Shown in pieces: positions 6,890-13,778 of a DNA stretch of 35,200 nt. The stretch's first letter is position 1, and each line of letters begins with the position of its first letter. The notes beneath the pieces are model-generated. The model ran no database searches and was not told the DNA's origin. It saw only the letters and a program-made list of their open reading frames with translations. The stretch covers positions 1-35,200 of the forward strand of contig SXJR01000303.1 in NCBI GenBank assembly GCA_005779305.1, given 5' to 3'. This DNA is from Myxococcales bacterium (GTDB lineage: Bacteria > Myxococcota_A > Polyangia > Haliangiales > Haliangiaceae). A program made the translations under genes and the position numbers.

Positions 6890-7848
6890 GGCGTTGGCCT
6901 CGGGCTCCCCAGGGGGAGCTTGATCGTGAACGTGGTGCCGTGTTCGCGCCGAGACGCGACCTGGATCGTGCCGCCATGCCGGTCGACGACCACGGCGTGG
7001 ACGAGCGCCAGGCCCTGGCCGGTGCCGCGACCAACCGGCTTGGTCGTGAAGAAGGGCTCGAAGATGCGGTGACGGATCTCGTCGGGAATTCCGTCGCCGG
7101 TGTCGGTGATGTGCACCATCACCTCGTCGCTGGTGTGGCCGCTCGCGACCGTGATGAGGCCGCGGCCGGTTCGGCCCCGAGCCTGGGCGTCGCCGATGGC
7201 GTGGGCCGCGTTCACGATCAGGTTGAGGAAGGCCTGGCTCAGCTCGTCGCGGATGCCCACCACGGGCGGGAGCGTCGGATCGAGCTCGGTGGCGACATCG
7301 GCGACGTAACGCCATTCACTGCGGGCGACGGTGATCGTCGCGAGCAGGCCCTGGTTCAGATCGAACGGTTCGCGAAGGCCCCGGCTCGGATGCGAGAAGT
7401 CACGAAGCGCTGCGCTGATCGACGCCAGGCGTTCGAGCCCATCGAGGGACTCGCTGAGCGCCCGGGGCACTTCGTCGAGAAACGCGTCGAGCTCGGCCCC
7501 TCCGCCGCGTGATCCTTCCACGGACCGAAGGGCCTCACGGATCGCCACGAATGCACGGGCCACGTAGGCGACGTTGTCCGCGACGTACTGGATCGGCGTG
7601 CTGATCTCGTGGGCGACGCCGGCCGCGAGCTTGCCGATGGCTTCGAGCTTCTTGATCTCGATCGACGTGTCCGGGCTGCAGCGGAGGCGAGAGTCGGCGG
7701 CGGCGAGCGCACGCTGCCAGAGCTCGAGGGCTTCGATCTCCTCGTCGAACAGAACCGGAGGGGCGACCACGGGCATTGCGGCGGGCTCGCCTCCAGGGTT
7801 CGGCCGTTCCACGGACTCGTGCAGGTCGGGACCTCGCGCGTGCGCCAA
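6886..7848 (-). CDS. Soluble histidine kinase
   Basis: A 320-residue sensor histidine kinase without membrane segments. Residues 1-60 have no recognisable sensor domain. The HisKA helix carries KLAAGVAHEISTPIQYV with phospho-acceptor His80. The HATPase domain has the N box NLIVNAAHAI, G1 DTGDGIP, F box FEPFFTTKP and G2 GRGTGQGLALVH, so it should be active. The start is uncertain: TTG at 7848 has GGAGAGGG seven bases upstream and is preferred, while ATG at 7776 would remove 24 residues. The gene overlaps the receiver-HDOD gene by 4 bases, forming a two-gene signalling unit immediately upstream of fliM. It is divergent from the Hsp70-type gene with only 44 bases between them. Confidence 0.92.
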   Translation of the reverse strand: MAHARGPDLHESVERPNPGGEPAAMPVVAPPVLFDEEIEALELWQRALAAADSRLRCSPDTSIEIKKLEAIGKLAAGVAHEISTPIQYVADNVAYVARAFVAIREALRSVEGSRGGGAELDAFLDEVPRALSESLDGLERLASISAALRDFSHPSRGLREPFDLNQGLLATITVARSEWRYVADVATELDPTLPPVVGIRDELSQAFLNLIVNAAHAIGDAQARGRTGRGLITVASGHTSDEVMVHITDTGDGIPDEIRHRIFEPFFTTKPVGRGTGQGLALVHAVVVDRHGGTIQVASRREHGTTFTIKLPLGSPRPTP

Positions 7849-7892
7849 GGTTCGGCCCTCTCCACGCGTCGGATCCGGCCGGTATCCAAGCC

Positions 7893-9083
7893 GTGGCCCG
7901 TGATCTCGTACTCGGCGTCGACTTCGGCACGAGCTACACCTCGGCCGGCGCCTTCGTCGACGGGCGCGTCGAGCTGGTGGTCGACAATGGAGATCCCATG
8001 ATCCCGTCGGTGGTCCACGTGCCCGCGCGGGGGCCGCTGGTGGTCGGCCACGCCGCGGTCGGTCACCTGGCGGCGCATCCGGGCACCACGGTCGCGTCGA
8101 TCAAGCGTCTACTGGGCAGCGACCTGTCCGAGGCTGGCGCGATCCGGCGTCTCGCGCCGACCCTCCCGTACCGCATCACCGCCGGCGCCGGAGGCCGTGC
8201 GCTGCTCCAGCTCGGATCGCACGCCTTCGCGGCCGAGCAGATCGCCGCGGCCATCTTCGACCGCGTGCGCAGCCTCGCGGAACAGCGCTTCGGCGCCAGC
8301 ATCCGGCGTGCCGTGGTGACCGCGTCCGCGGTGGCGCCACCAGGATATGTCGAGGCCCTGCGCCGGGCCGCCCGTCTCGCGCACCTCGAGATCGTCGAAG
8401 TCCTGGCCGAGCCGATCGCGGGCGCGCTCGCCGTCGGGATGCACGGGCGCCCGGCGTCCCGCCGGCTGCTGGTGTGTGACTTCGGCGGCGGCACCTTCGA
8501 CGTCACCACGATGAACCAGGCCGGGCTTCGCTTTCAGTCGATCGCCACCGGCGGGGATCCGTTCCTCGGCGGCGACGACCTCGATGAGGCGATGGTCCAG
8601 GAGCTCGCCGGACTGGTGTTCCGACGGGCGCGTTTCGACCTGCTCCGCGACGTCGTCCGTCGCCAGGTGCTCGCCCAGCGCTGCGAGTCCGCCAAGCGAG
8701 CGTTGTCGAGCGCGAGCGAGGCGCGCATGAACATGCGCGATGCTTACATCGAGGACGGCGCCGGACGCGACATCAACATCGTCCTCGAAAGGACGTGGGC
8801 CGAGCGGCTGTGGGATCCACTGTTCGCGCGCGCCCTCACCGCAGTCGACGACACCCTCAACCGGTCCCGCTGGTCCGACACCGACGTCGATGAGGTCGTC
8901 TTGATCGGCGGCACGTCGCTGGTGCCTCGGTTCCAGGCCTGGGTGAGCCAGCGCTTCGAGCACGTCGAGGTTACCTCCACCGACATCGCCAACGTGGCGG
9001 TCGCGATGGGCGCCACCTTGCTCACCGCCCGTCACGGGCCCGGCGGCGCCGCGGTCCCGGTCCTCGAGCCGATGTCGGCCTGA
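7893..9083 (+). CDS. Hsp70-family ATPase-domain protein
   Basis: An actin-fold ATPase of the Hsp70 superfamily, 396 residues. It has phosphate-1 motif VDFGTSYT (residues 9-16), phosphate-2 motif CDFGGGTFDV with Asp196, and adenosine motif VLIGGTSLVP near residue 336. It ends about where the DnaK nucleotide-binding domain ends, so the substrate-binding domain is missing. It cannot be a normal DnaK chaperone; it may be a signalling or assembly ATPase. The frame is open upstream, but that overlaps the divergent kinase and is non-conserved, so GTG 7893, 6 residues before the first strand, is preferred. No clear ribosome site is seen. It is the first gene of the plus-strand island between the two flagellar halves. 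Confidence 0.88.
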   Translation: MARDLVLGVDFGTSYTSAGAFVDGRVELVVDNGDPMIPSVVHVPARGPLVVGHAAVGHLAAHPGTTVASIKRLLGSDLSEAGAIRRLAPTLPYRITAGAGGRALLQLGSHAFAAEQIAAAIFDRVRSLAEQRFGASIRRAVVTASAVAPPGYVEALRRAARLAHLEIVEVLAEPIAGALAVGMHGRPASRRLLVCDFGGGTFDVTTMNQAGLRFQSIATGGDPFLGGDDLDEAMVQELAGLVFRRARFDLLRDVVRRQVLAQRCESAKRALSSASEARMNMRDAYIEDGAGRDINIVLERTWAERLWDPLFARALTAVDDTLNRSRWSDTDVDEVVLIGGTSLVPRFQAWVSQRFEHVEVTSTDIANVAVAMGATLLTARHGPGGAAVPVLEPMSA

Positions 9084-9157
9084 CGATGTGTCGTCAACGG
9101 CCCCACCGTCGCGCCCGCGGCGTTCTTCCACGTAGGCCAGACCTTTCACTTTTCAGG

Positions 9158-9172
9158 TGGCACCGATGATGC
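9158..9172 (+). promoter_or_regulatory. Candidate sigma-54 (-24/-12) promoter for the Ser/Thr kinase operon
   Basis: Reads TGGCAC-N5-ATGC followed by A: one mismatch to the RpoN consensus, with exact GG-N10-GC spacing. It overlaps the upstream alternative start codons of the kinase (9157, 9166, 9169), which would then be promoter DNA. The next in-frame ATG, at 9190, is 18 bases after the -12 C, matching the geometry at the other sigma-54 sites. Confidence 0.5.
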
Positions 9173-9189
9173 ACACAAGAAAGTCCGCG

Positions 9190-10155
9190 ATGTGCGACCT
9201 CGGCGAACGGTTCACCGGGCCACACCTGAGGGTGGTCGCGAGCACGTCGACCGTCCCGATGGCCTTGGGAAGCCAACCCTTCGAGGCGGTGACCCTCCCA
9301 CCACCGCGCCTGGGCGACTACCGCGTCCTGGCCCTCCTCGCCAAAGGTGGGATGGGTGGCGTCTACCTCGGGGAACACGTGGTCACCGGCGAACGCGTCG
9401 CCATCAAGGTTCTCGACGCTCGCTGGGCCGCGCACGATTCGATCGTCGCCCGCCTGATGGGCGAGTACGAGGTCTCGCAGCGCGTCAGCCACGAGGGACT
9501 GGTCCGGATCCACGCCGCGTCGCAGTCGGAGGACGTCCCCTACCTGCTCATGGAAGTGCTCGACGGAGAGAACCTGGCCAGCCTGCTCGGTCGCAGCCAG
9601 ATCGAACTCGGCGCCGTGGCTGCCATCGGCGCGCAGGTGGCCGATGCCGTCGCGGCGATGCATGACGCACGGGTGGTGCACTGCGACCTGAAGCCCGAGA
9701 ACGTCATGGTGCTCTACCGCGACGGTCTCGCGGGCTGGCCGCGCGCCAAGGTGCTGGACTTCGGCGTGGCGCGGTTCGACGAGAGCCTCGCGATCCAGGA
9801 GATCGCCGGCACTCCTTGCTACATGGCGCCCGAGCAGTGGCGTGGTCACGCCGAGGCTCGCTCGGACGTGTACGCGCTGGGCTGCCTGCTGTACGAGCTC
9901 GCGACCGGTCGCGCACCCTTCGAGGGCCCGATCGCCCAGGTGATGGCCGACCACCATGATCGCCTGCCGCCGGCGATCTCGACTCACCGGGTCGTCCCGG
10001 GGTCGTTCGATCGGCTGGTGTCGCGCATGCTGGCCAAGGAGCCTGGCATGCGGCCGCGCATGAACGAGATCGCCCGTTCGCTGGCTGACGTCGCGTACGC
10101 CATGCCTCCGGGTGCCCGCGGCGGCGCGTGGTGTGCGGCGGCCGGCTCACGCTGA
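9190..10155 (+). CDS. Soluble Ser/Thr protein kinase (PknB-like, non-RD)
   Basis: A eukaryotic-type Ser/Thr kinase of 321 residues with no membrane helix or extra sensor domain. Numbered from ATG 9190: glycine-rich loop KGGMGGVYLG (52-61), ATP-binding Lys73 in VAIK, catalytic loop HCDLKPEN (164-171) with Asp166, DFG at 190-192, and GTPCYMAPEQW in the activation segment. The Arg of the usual HRD is Cys, which makes it a non-RD kinase; in characterised families these are often less dependent on activation-loop phosphorylation. Alternative starts are 9157, 9166 and 9169; 9190 was chosen because a sigma-54-type site overlaps the others. Its substrate is unknown. The gene is 58 bases upstream of the carbonic anhydrase. 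Confidence 0.9.
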   Translation: MCDLGERFTGPHLRVVASTSTVPMALGSQPFEAVTLPPPRLGDYRVLALLAKGGMGGVYLGEHVVTGERVAIKVLDARWAAHDSIVARLMGEYEVSQRVSHEGLVRIHAASQSEDVPYLLMEVLDGENLASLLGRSQIELGAVAAIGAQVADAVAAMHDARVVHCDLKPENVMVLYRDGLAGWPRAKVLDFGVARFDESLAIQEIAGTPCYMAPEQWRGHAEARSDVYALGCLLYELATGRAPFEGPIAQVMADHHDRLPPAISTHRVVPGSFDRLVSRMLAKEPGMRPRMNEIARSLADVAYAMPPGARGGAWCAAAGSR

Positions 10156-10213
10156 CGCGCGCCCGCGACGCCCCGGACCTTCACAGCGGCGGCGCCCGGA
10201 CGATCCATGACTC

Positions 10214-11218
10214 GTGCGTCGTCTCGGATTCCTCGTCGTGATCGTGGGCTGCAAGTACGCCGAACAACCCGCGAGGGTGGAGGCGCTCGAGCGGCGGCTC
10301 GACAAGGTCGCGGCAGCGGTCTCGGAGCTGTCCGGTGAACCCGGCCCCGGGTCCGCGGCGATCGACCCCAAGCACAAGGGCAAGCAACACGAGGCCGGCA
10401 AGTCGGCCGCGAAGGCGAAAGCGAAGGCGAAGGCGAAAGCGGCCGATGCCCACGGCGACGCAGCTGATCATGAACCCGCGCCTCGCGCCAACGCCGCTCC
10501 CCACGGCGGCGCCGCGGCCCCGGCCGCCGCCGCCGCCCTGGCGACACCGCACGGCGACGTCCACTGGGAATACGGCGGGGCGAACGGGCCGCCACACTGG
10601 GCCGACCTCGCCCCGGCGTTTGCCACCTGCGCCAGCGGCAGCGCGCAGTCGCCCGTCGACATCCTGCCAAGGCCGGGCGCCGCGCCCGAGGTGTTCCTCA
10701 TCTACCGCCCGACCCGCGGCGTCGTGGTCGACAACGGCCACACCCTCCAGGTGAACCTCGATCCCGGCAACTTCGCGATCGTCGACGGGGTTCGCTTCGA
10801 TCTGTTGCAGTTCCACGTTCACACGCCGAGCGAGCACACGATCGCCGGCGAGGCGTTTCCACTCGAGGTGCACCTCGTCCATCGCGACCGGTCCGGGGCG
10901 CTGGCGGTGGTCGGCGTGCTGTTCGACGAGGGCGCGCCCTCGCCCGCGATGGCGCCGGTGTGGAAGGGGGCGCCCCGGGCCAAGGGTGGCGAGCGCCGCC
11001 TCGAGCGCCCCTTCGATCCCGGGGGGCTCTTGCCGCGGGATCACGGTGCGTATCGATACGACGGCTCACTGACCACGCCGCCGTGTAGTGAAGGGGTGCG
11101 GTGGATCGTGCTCAAGCGGAGTCGCACCGAGGACGGCGCTCGCATCGCTGCCTTTCGCAAGCGATTCGGTGACAACGCCCGGCCGGTCCAGGCGCTGGGC
11201 GAGCGAGAGGTGCACTGA
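10214..11218 (+). CDS. Lipoprotein-type alpha-carbonic anhydrase
   Basis: Alpha-carbonic anhydrase, interconverting CO2 and bicarbonate outside the cytoplasm; 334 residues. The GTG start is followed by a short signal (RR, then LGFLVVIVGC) with a lipobox at Cys13. Then come a coiled-coil-like heptad stretch (20-41), a Lys/Ala-rich linker (55-110) and the catalytic domain from about 115. Zinc ligands His201, His203 (QFHVHTPSEHT) and His220 (EVHLVH) are present, as are QSPVDI, the gatekeeper Thr in GSLTTPPC, and Cys139/Cys291, which fit the bacterial disulfide. It should be active. The N-terminal anchor-coiled-coil-linker is unusual. Its stop overlaps the start of the zinc-ribbon gene (TGATG), so it is coupled to a signalling/ATPase operon. 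Confidence 0.92.
   Translation: MRRLGFLVVIVGCKYAEQPARVEALERRLDKVAAAVSELSGEPGPGSAAIDPKHKGKQHEAGKSAAKAKAKAKAKAADAHGDAADHEPAPRANAAPHGGAAAPAAAAALATPHGDVHWEYGGANGPPHWADLAPAFATCASGSAQSPVDILPRPGAAPEVFLIYRPTRGVVVDNGHTLQVNLDPGNFAIVDGVRFDLLQFHVHTPSEHTIAGEAFPLEVHLVHRDRSGALAVVGVLFDEGAPSPAMAPVWKGAPRAKGGERRLERPFDPGGLLPRDHGAYRYDGSLTTPPCSEGVRWIVLKRSRTEDGARIAAFRKRFGDNARPVQALGEREVH
10412..10441. repeat. Six-base tandem repeat in carbonic anhydrase linker
   Basis: About five imperfect AARGCG units encoding alternating Lys-Ala in the linker between lipobox and catalytic domain. Six-base units keep the frame if copy number changes. Confidence 0.7.
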
Positions 11219-11622
11219 TGTCCATCCCGGTCACGGGCGGCCGAGCCTGCCCAGCGTGTGGTCGACCCGCAGCGTCGGGTCGCCGCTTCTGCGGCGGCTG
11301 TCGTGCGGTCATGGTGAGGTCGTGCGGCGCGTGCGGGTTCGGCAACGAGCTCGACGACGCCTGGTGCGGCGGCTGCGGGCGCGCCATGGTCGCGTCGGCC
11401 GCCGCCAGGGCCGCCGCCGCCGCCAGGCCCGCCGGCGGTCCAGCGGGCCCCGTCAGCGCGCCGCGGGCGCCCACGGCGCCACCGCCTTCGCCCACGCCGC
11501 CCGCTACGTCGGCCGCCGCGCTGCTGGCGATCAACCGCGCTCGAGCGTCGGCGACCGACAGCGGCGGAGACGACGTCCGCGATCAGGCGGAGCTGGACGC
11601 GTTGTTCGGCGGGGTCGCATGA
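11218..11622 (+). CDS. Double zinc-ribbon protein with FliM-like C-terminal peptide
   Basis: A 134-residue protein of unknown function. Residues 11-53 hold two treble-cysteine ribbons: C11-x2-C14 with C25-x2-C28, and C36-x2-C39 with C50-x2-C53. An Ala/Pro-rich disordered linker (about 57-110) follows. The last 13 residues are DQAELDALFGGVA. This tail closely resembles the CheY-binding peptide at the N-terminus of E. coli FliM (SQAEIDALLNG) and more loosely the CheY-binding C-terminus of CheZ. It looks like an adaptor: a metal-bound head, a flexible linker and a terminal docking peptide. The ATG overlaps the carbonic anhydrase stop and its stop overlaps the ATPase start (ATGA). A CheY-like receiver lies two genes downstream. 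Confidence 0.82.
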   Translation: MSIPVTGGRACPACGRPAASGRRFCGGCRAVMVRSCGACGFGNELDDAWCGGCGRAMVASAAARAAAAARPAGGPAGPVSAPRAPTAPPPSPTPPATSAAALLAINRARASATDSGGDDVRDQAELDALFGGVA

Positions 11623-12764
11623 CGGCGGCACGGGGAGCGGTGCCGCGCTCGGCGCCTCCGCCGACGCCATCCACGGTCATCGGAGTCGTCGCGCGCCGCA
11701 TCGGCCAGGCCCTGGTCGCCGAGGGGCGGCTCCGATCCCCGCAACTCGACGACATGATCCGACGCGCCGATGGTCGCGAGCGGCGGCCGGGCTGGCTGCT
11801 GGTCGAGGCCGGCGCGCTCGACGAGGCGGGTTGGGTCGAACGCGTGGCGGCGCATTTCGGCATGTCGACGGCACGGATCGCCGACTTCGCGATCGATCGA
11901 GCGCTCGCGGCGCGAGTTCCCGAGGAGGTCGCGCGCCGCCACGAGGTGCTGCCGCTGTGCGACGGCGGTGGTGAGGTCTACGTCGCCGTCGTCGATCCGA
12001 CGAAGCTCGATGTCTTCGATCACCTGCGCCGGCTGCTCGCAGCTCCGATCCTCCCGGTGCTGGTCGCGCCGTCCGAGCTGGCGTCGGCGCTGGAGCAGAT
12101 CTTCCTCAAGGACCAGCCGATCGACTTCGAGCACGTCGATGGCGCCGAGCTCGGCGATCTGAGCGCCGCCGAGCTGGCGCGCCTGAGGGAGGAGGGCGAG
12201 TCCGGTCGCGCCGTTCAGCTCGTCGACCGCCTGCTGGCTCACGCGATCTCGGCCGGAGCGAGCGACATCCACATCGAGACCACCCTGAACCATCTGCGCG
12301 TGCGCTTTCGCGTCGATGGCGTGCTGCGCGACGGACCGCGCTACCCGGTCGCCCTCGCCGCGATGGTCGTGTCGCGGGTGAAGGTGATGGCCCAGCTCGA
12401 CATCTCCGAGCGTTTCGTGCCGCAGGATGGTCGGGTCCGGCTGCGTCGTACCAGCCAGGATCTCGACCTGCGCGTGTCGTGCGTGCCGGTGGCACGTGGC
12501 GAGAAGGTCGTGATCCGGCTGCTCAGCGCGGGCCGCGGGCGAGGTTCGCTCGCCGCGCTCGGGCTGCCCACCGAGGTCGCCGCACGACTGCGCGCCCAGG
12601 TCGCTCGCCCGCAAGGGATGTTCCTGGTCACGGGCCCAACCGGGTCGGGCAAGACCAGCACGCTCTACGGGTTGCTGGGCGAGTGCGCCACCACCGAGAC
12701 CAACGTCGTGACGATCGAAGACCCCGTGGAGTACGAATCGAGTCGCTCAACCAGATCCCCGTGA
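11619..12764 (+). pseudogene. GspE/PilB-like secretion ATPase, N-terminal part (frameshifted)
   Basis: First part of a type II secretion / type IV pilus ATPase gene. The ATG overlaps the zinc-ribbon stop. Residues about 18-75 have the repeat pattern of an MshEN/T2SSE-N domain (RIGQALVAEGRLRSPQL, then GWLLVEAGALDEAGW); some MshEN domains bind c-di-GMP. The N2 domain follows (SASDIHIE-like GASDIHIE) and then the Walker A box GPTGSGKT with Lys345. The frame breaks just after TIEDPVEYE: at 12735-12737 one base is missing relative to the conserved reading, so this frame ends at 12764 before Walker B. Either a sequencing/assembly error or a real mutation. Without repair the product lacks Walker B and is inactive. 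Confidence 0.8.
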
Positions 12765-13381
12765 ACCCCAGGCGCGGCGTGACCTTCGCGACCGCCCTGC
12801 GCGCGATCGTGCGTCAGGATCCGGACGTGATCCTGGTCGGCGAGATCCGCGATCATGAGACCGGCGTCCTCGCCGCCGAGGCCGCCCTCACTGGTCACCT
12901 GCTGATGTCGACCCTGCACACCAACGACGCGGCCACCTCGGTCCTGAGGCTGTGCGAGATGGGGGTGCCGCGGTTCCTGGTCGCCGCGGTGATCAACGCG
13001 GTGGCCGCGCAGCGCCTGATCCGCAAGGTCTGTGGCGGCTGCGCGCAGGAGTATGCGCCGGCGGCCGACGAGCTGCGCGGCCTGCGTGGCGGGCTCGAGG
13101 TGCTGGCCGGCGACGCGCGGCTGCGCTTCGTGCGGGGCACCGGCTGTGCGCGTTGCGAGGGCACCGGGTACCGGGGTCGGGTACCCATCGTCGAGCTGCT
13201 CGTCGTCGACTCGGCGATGCGCGAGGCGATCATCGGCGGAGTGGCGTCGCCGACCCTGCATGCGATGGCGGTCGCCGGCGGCATGACCGACCTGCGCTCC
13301 GCCGCGCTGGCCCGCCTGTTCGGGGGCGAGACCACTACCAGCGAGGTCGTGCGCGTGAGCGCCGGCATGATCGGAGGGTGA
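12737..13381 (+). pseudogene. GspE/PilB-like secretion ATPase, C-terminal part (frameshifted)
   Basis: Continuation of the ATPase in the next frame. Reading resumes seamlessly with NQIPVNPRRGVTFATALRAI, then the Walker B region RQDPDVILVGEIRD, the His box TGHLLMSTLHTNDA, and the zinc-binding tetracysteine CGGC...CARC of the GspE family. The C-terminal end is complete. It has no natural start; a GTG at 12761 happens to overlap the stop of the first part (GTGA), but starting there would give a fragment without Walker A. The CheY-like gene begins one base after the stop. Because both halves are fully conserved, the break is recent or an artefact. Confidence 0.8.
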
Positions 13382-13382
13382 G

Positions 13383-13778
13383 ATGTCCGGTGTCCTCATC
13401 GTCGACCAGTCTCCAGCCGCGGCCGCCACGATCCGGGCCGCCTGTGAACAGGCCGGGCTGCACGTGGTCGGCGTGGCCGCCGACGGCCTGGCTGCGATCG
13501 AGATGGTGCGCGCGATGGCCCCCACCATCGTCACCATCGATCTGGTGCTGCCACGGCTGAGCGGCCTCCAGGTCCTGGAGGCGTTCGCGCGCCTCGGGCT
13601 GGAGCCGCGGGTGGTCGTGATCAGCGCCGTCAGCGCGCGCGAACCCGTGGTGGCCGCACGTGTCGCGGGCGCGCGCGCGTACCTGCTCAAGCCCGTCATC
13701 CCGACCAAGCTCGCCGCGATCCTCGACGAAACGTACCCGTCGACCTCGGCGAATGCCGTCGCCAGGAGGTGCCCGTGA
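13383..13778 (+). CDS. CheY-like single-domain response regulator
   Basis: A stand-alone receiver of 131 residues. Phospho-acceptor Asp53 lies in VTIDLVLPRLSG, the switch Ser at 81 (VVVISAVSA) and Lys103 in LLKPV. The metal-binding acidic pair is incomplete: Asp8 is followed by Gln9 (VLIVDQS) in place of Asp or Glu, which may weaken Mg2+ binding or alter phosphorylation lifetime. There is no output domain, so it should act by binding a partner, as CheY does. The gene starts one base after the ATPase stop, and its stop overlaps the HDOD start (GTGA). Possible partners are the FliM-like tail of the zinc-ribbon protein, the HDOD protein, or FliM itself. Confidence 0.92.
   Translation: MSGVLIVDQSPAAAATIRAACEQAGLHVVGVAADGLAAIEMVRAMAPTIVTIDLVLPRLSGLQVLEAFARLGLEPRVVVISAVSAREPVVAARVAGARAYLLKPVIPTKLAAILDETYPSTSANAVARRCP

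Noticed and set aside
10411-10441. Phase-variable repeat in the carbonic anhydrase
   Set aside because: Units are six bases, so slippage changes linker length and not the reading frame.
11049-11060. 12-base palindrome CGTATCGATACG
   Set aside because: Inside the carbonic anhydrase catalytic domain; no second copy seen and no regulatory context.
12761-12764. GTGA overlap as evidence for two separate ATPase genes
   Set aside because: Conserved ATPase sequence continues across the point in two frames, so a lost base is the simpler reading.
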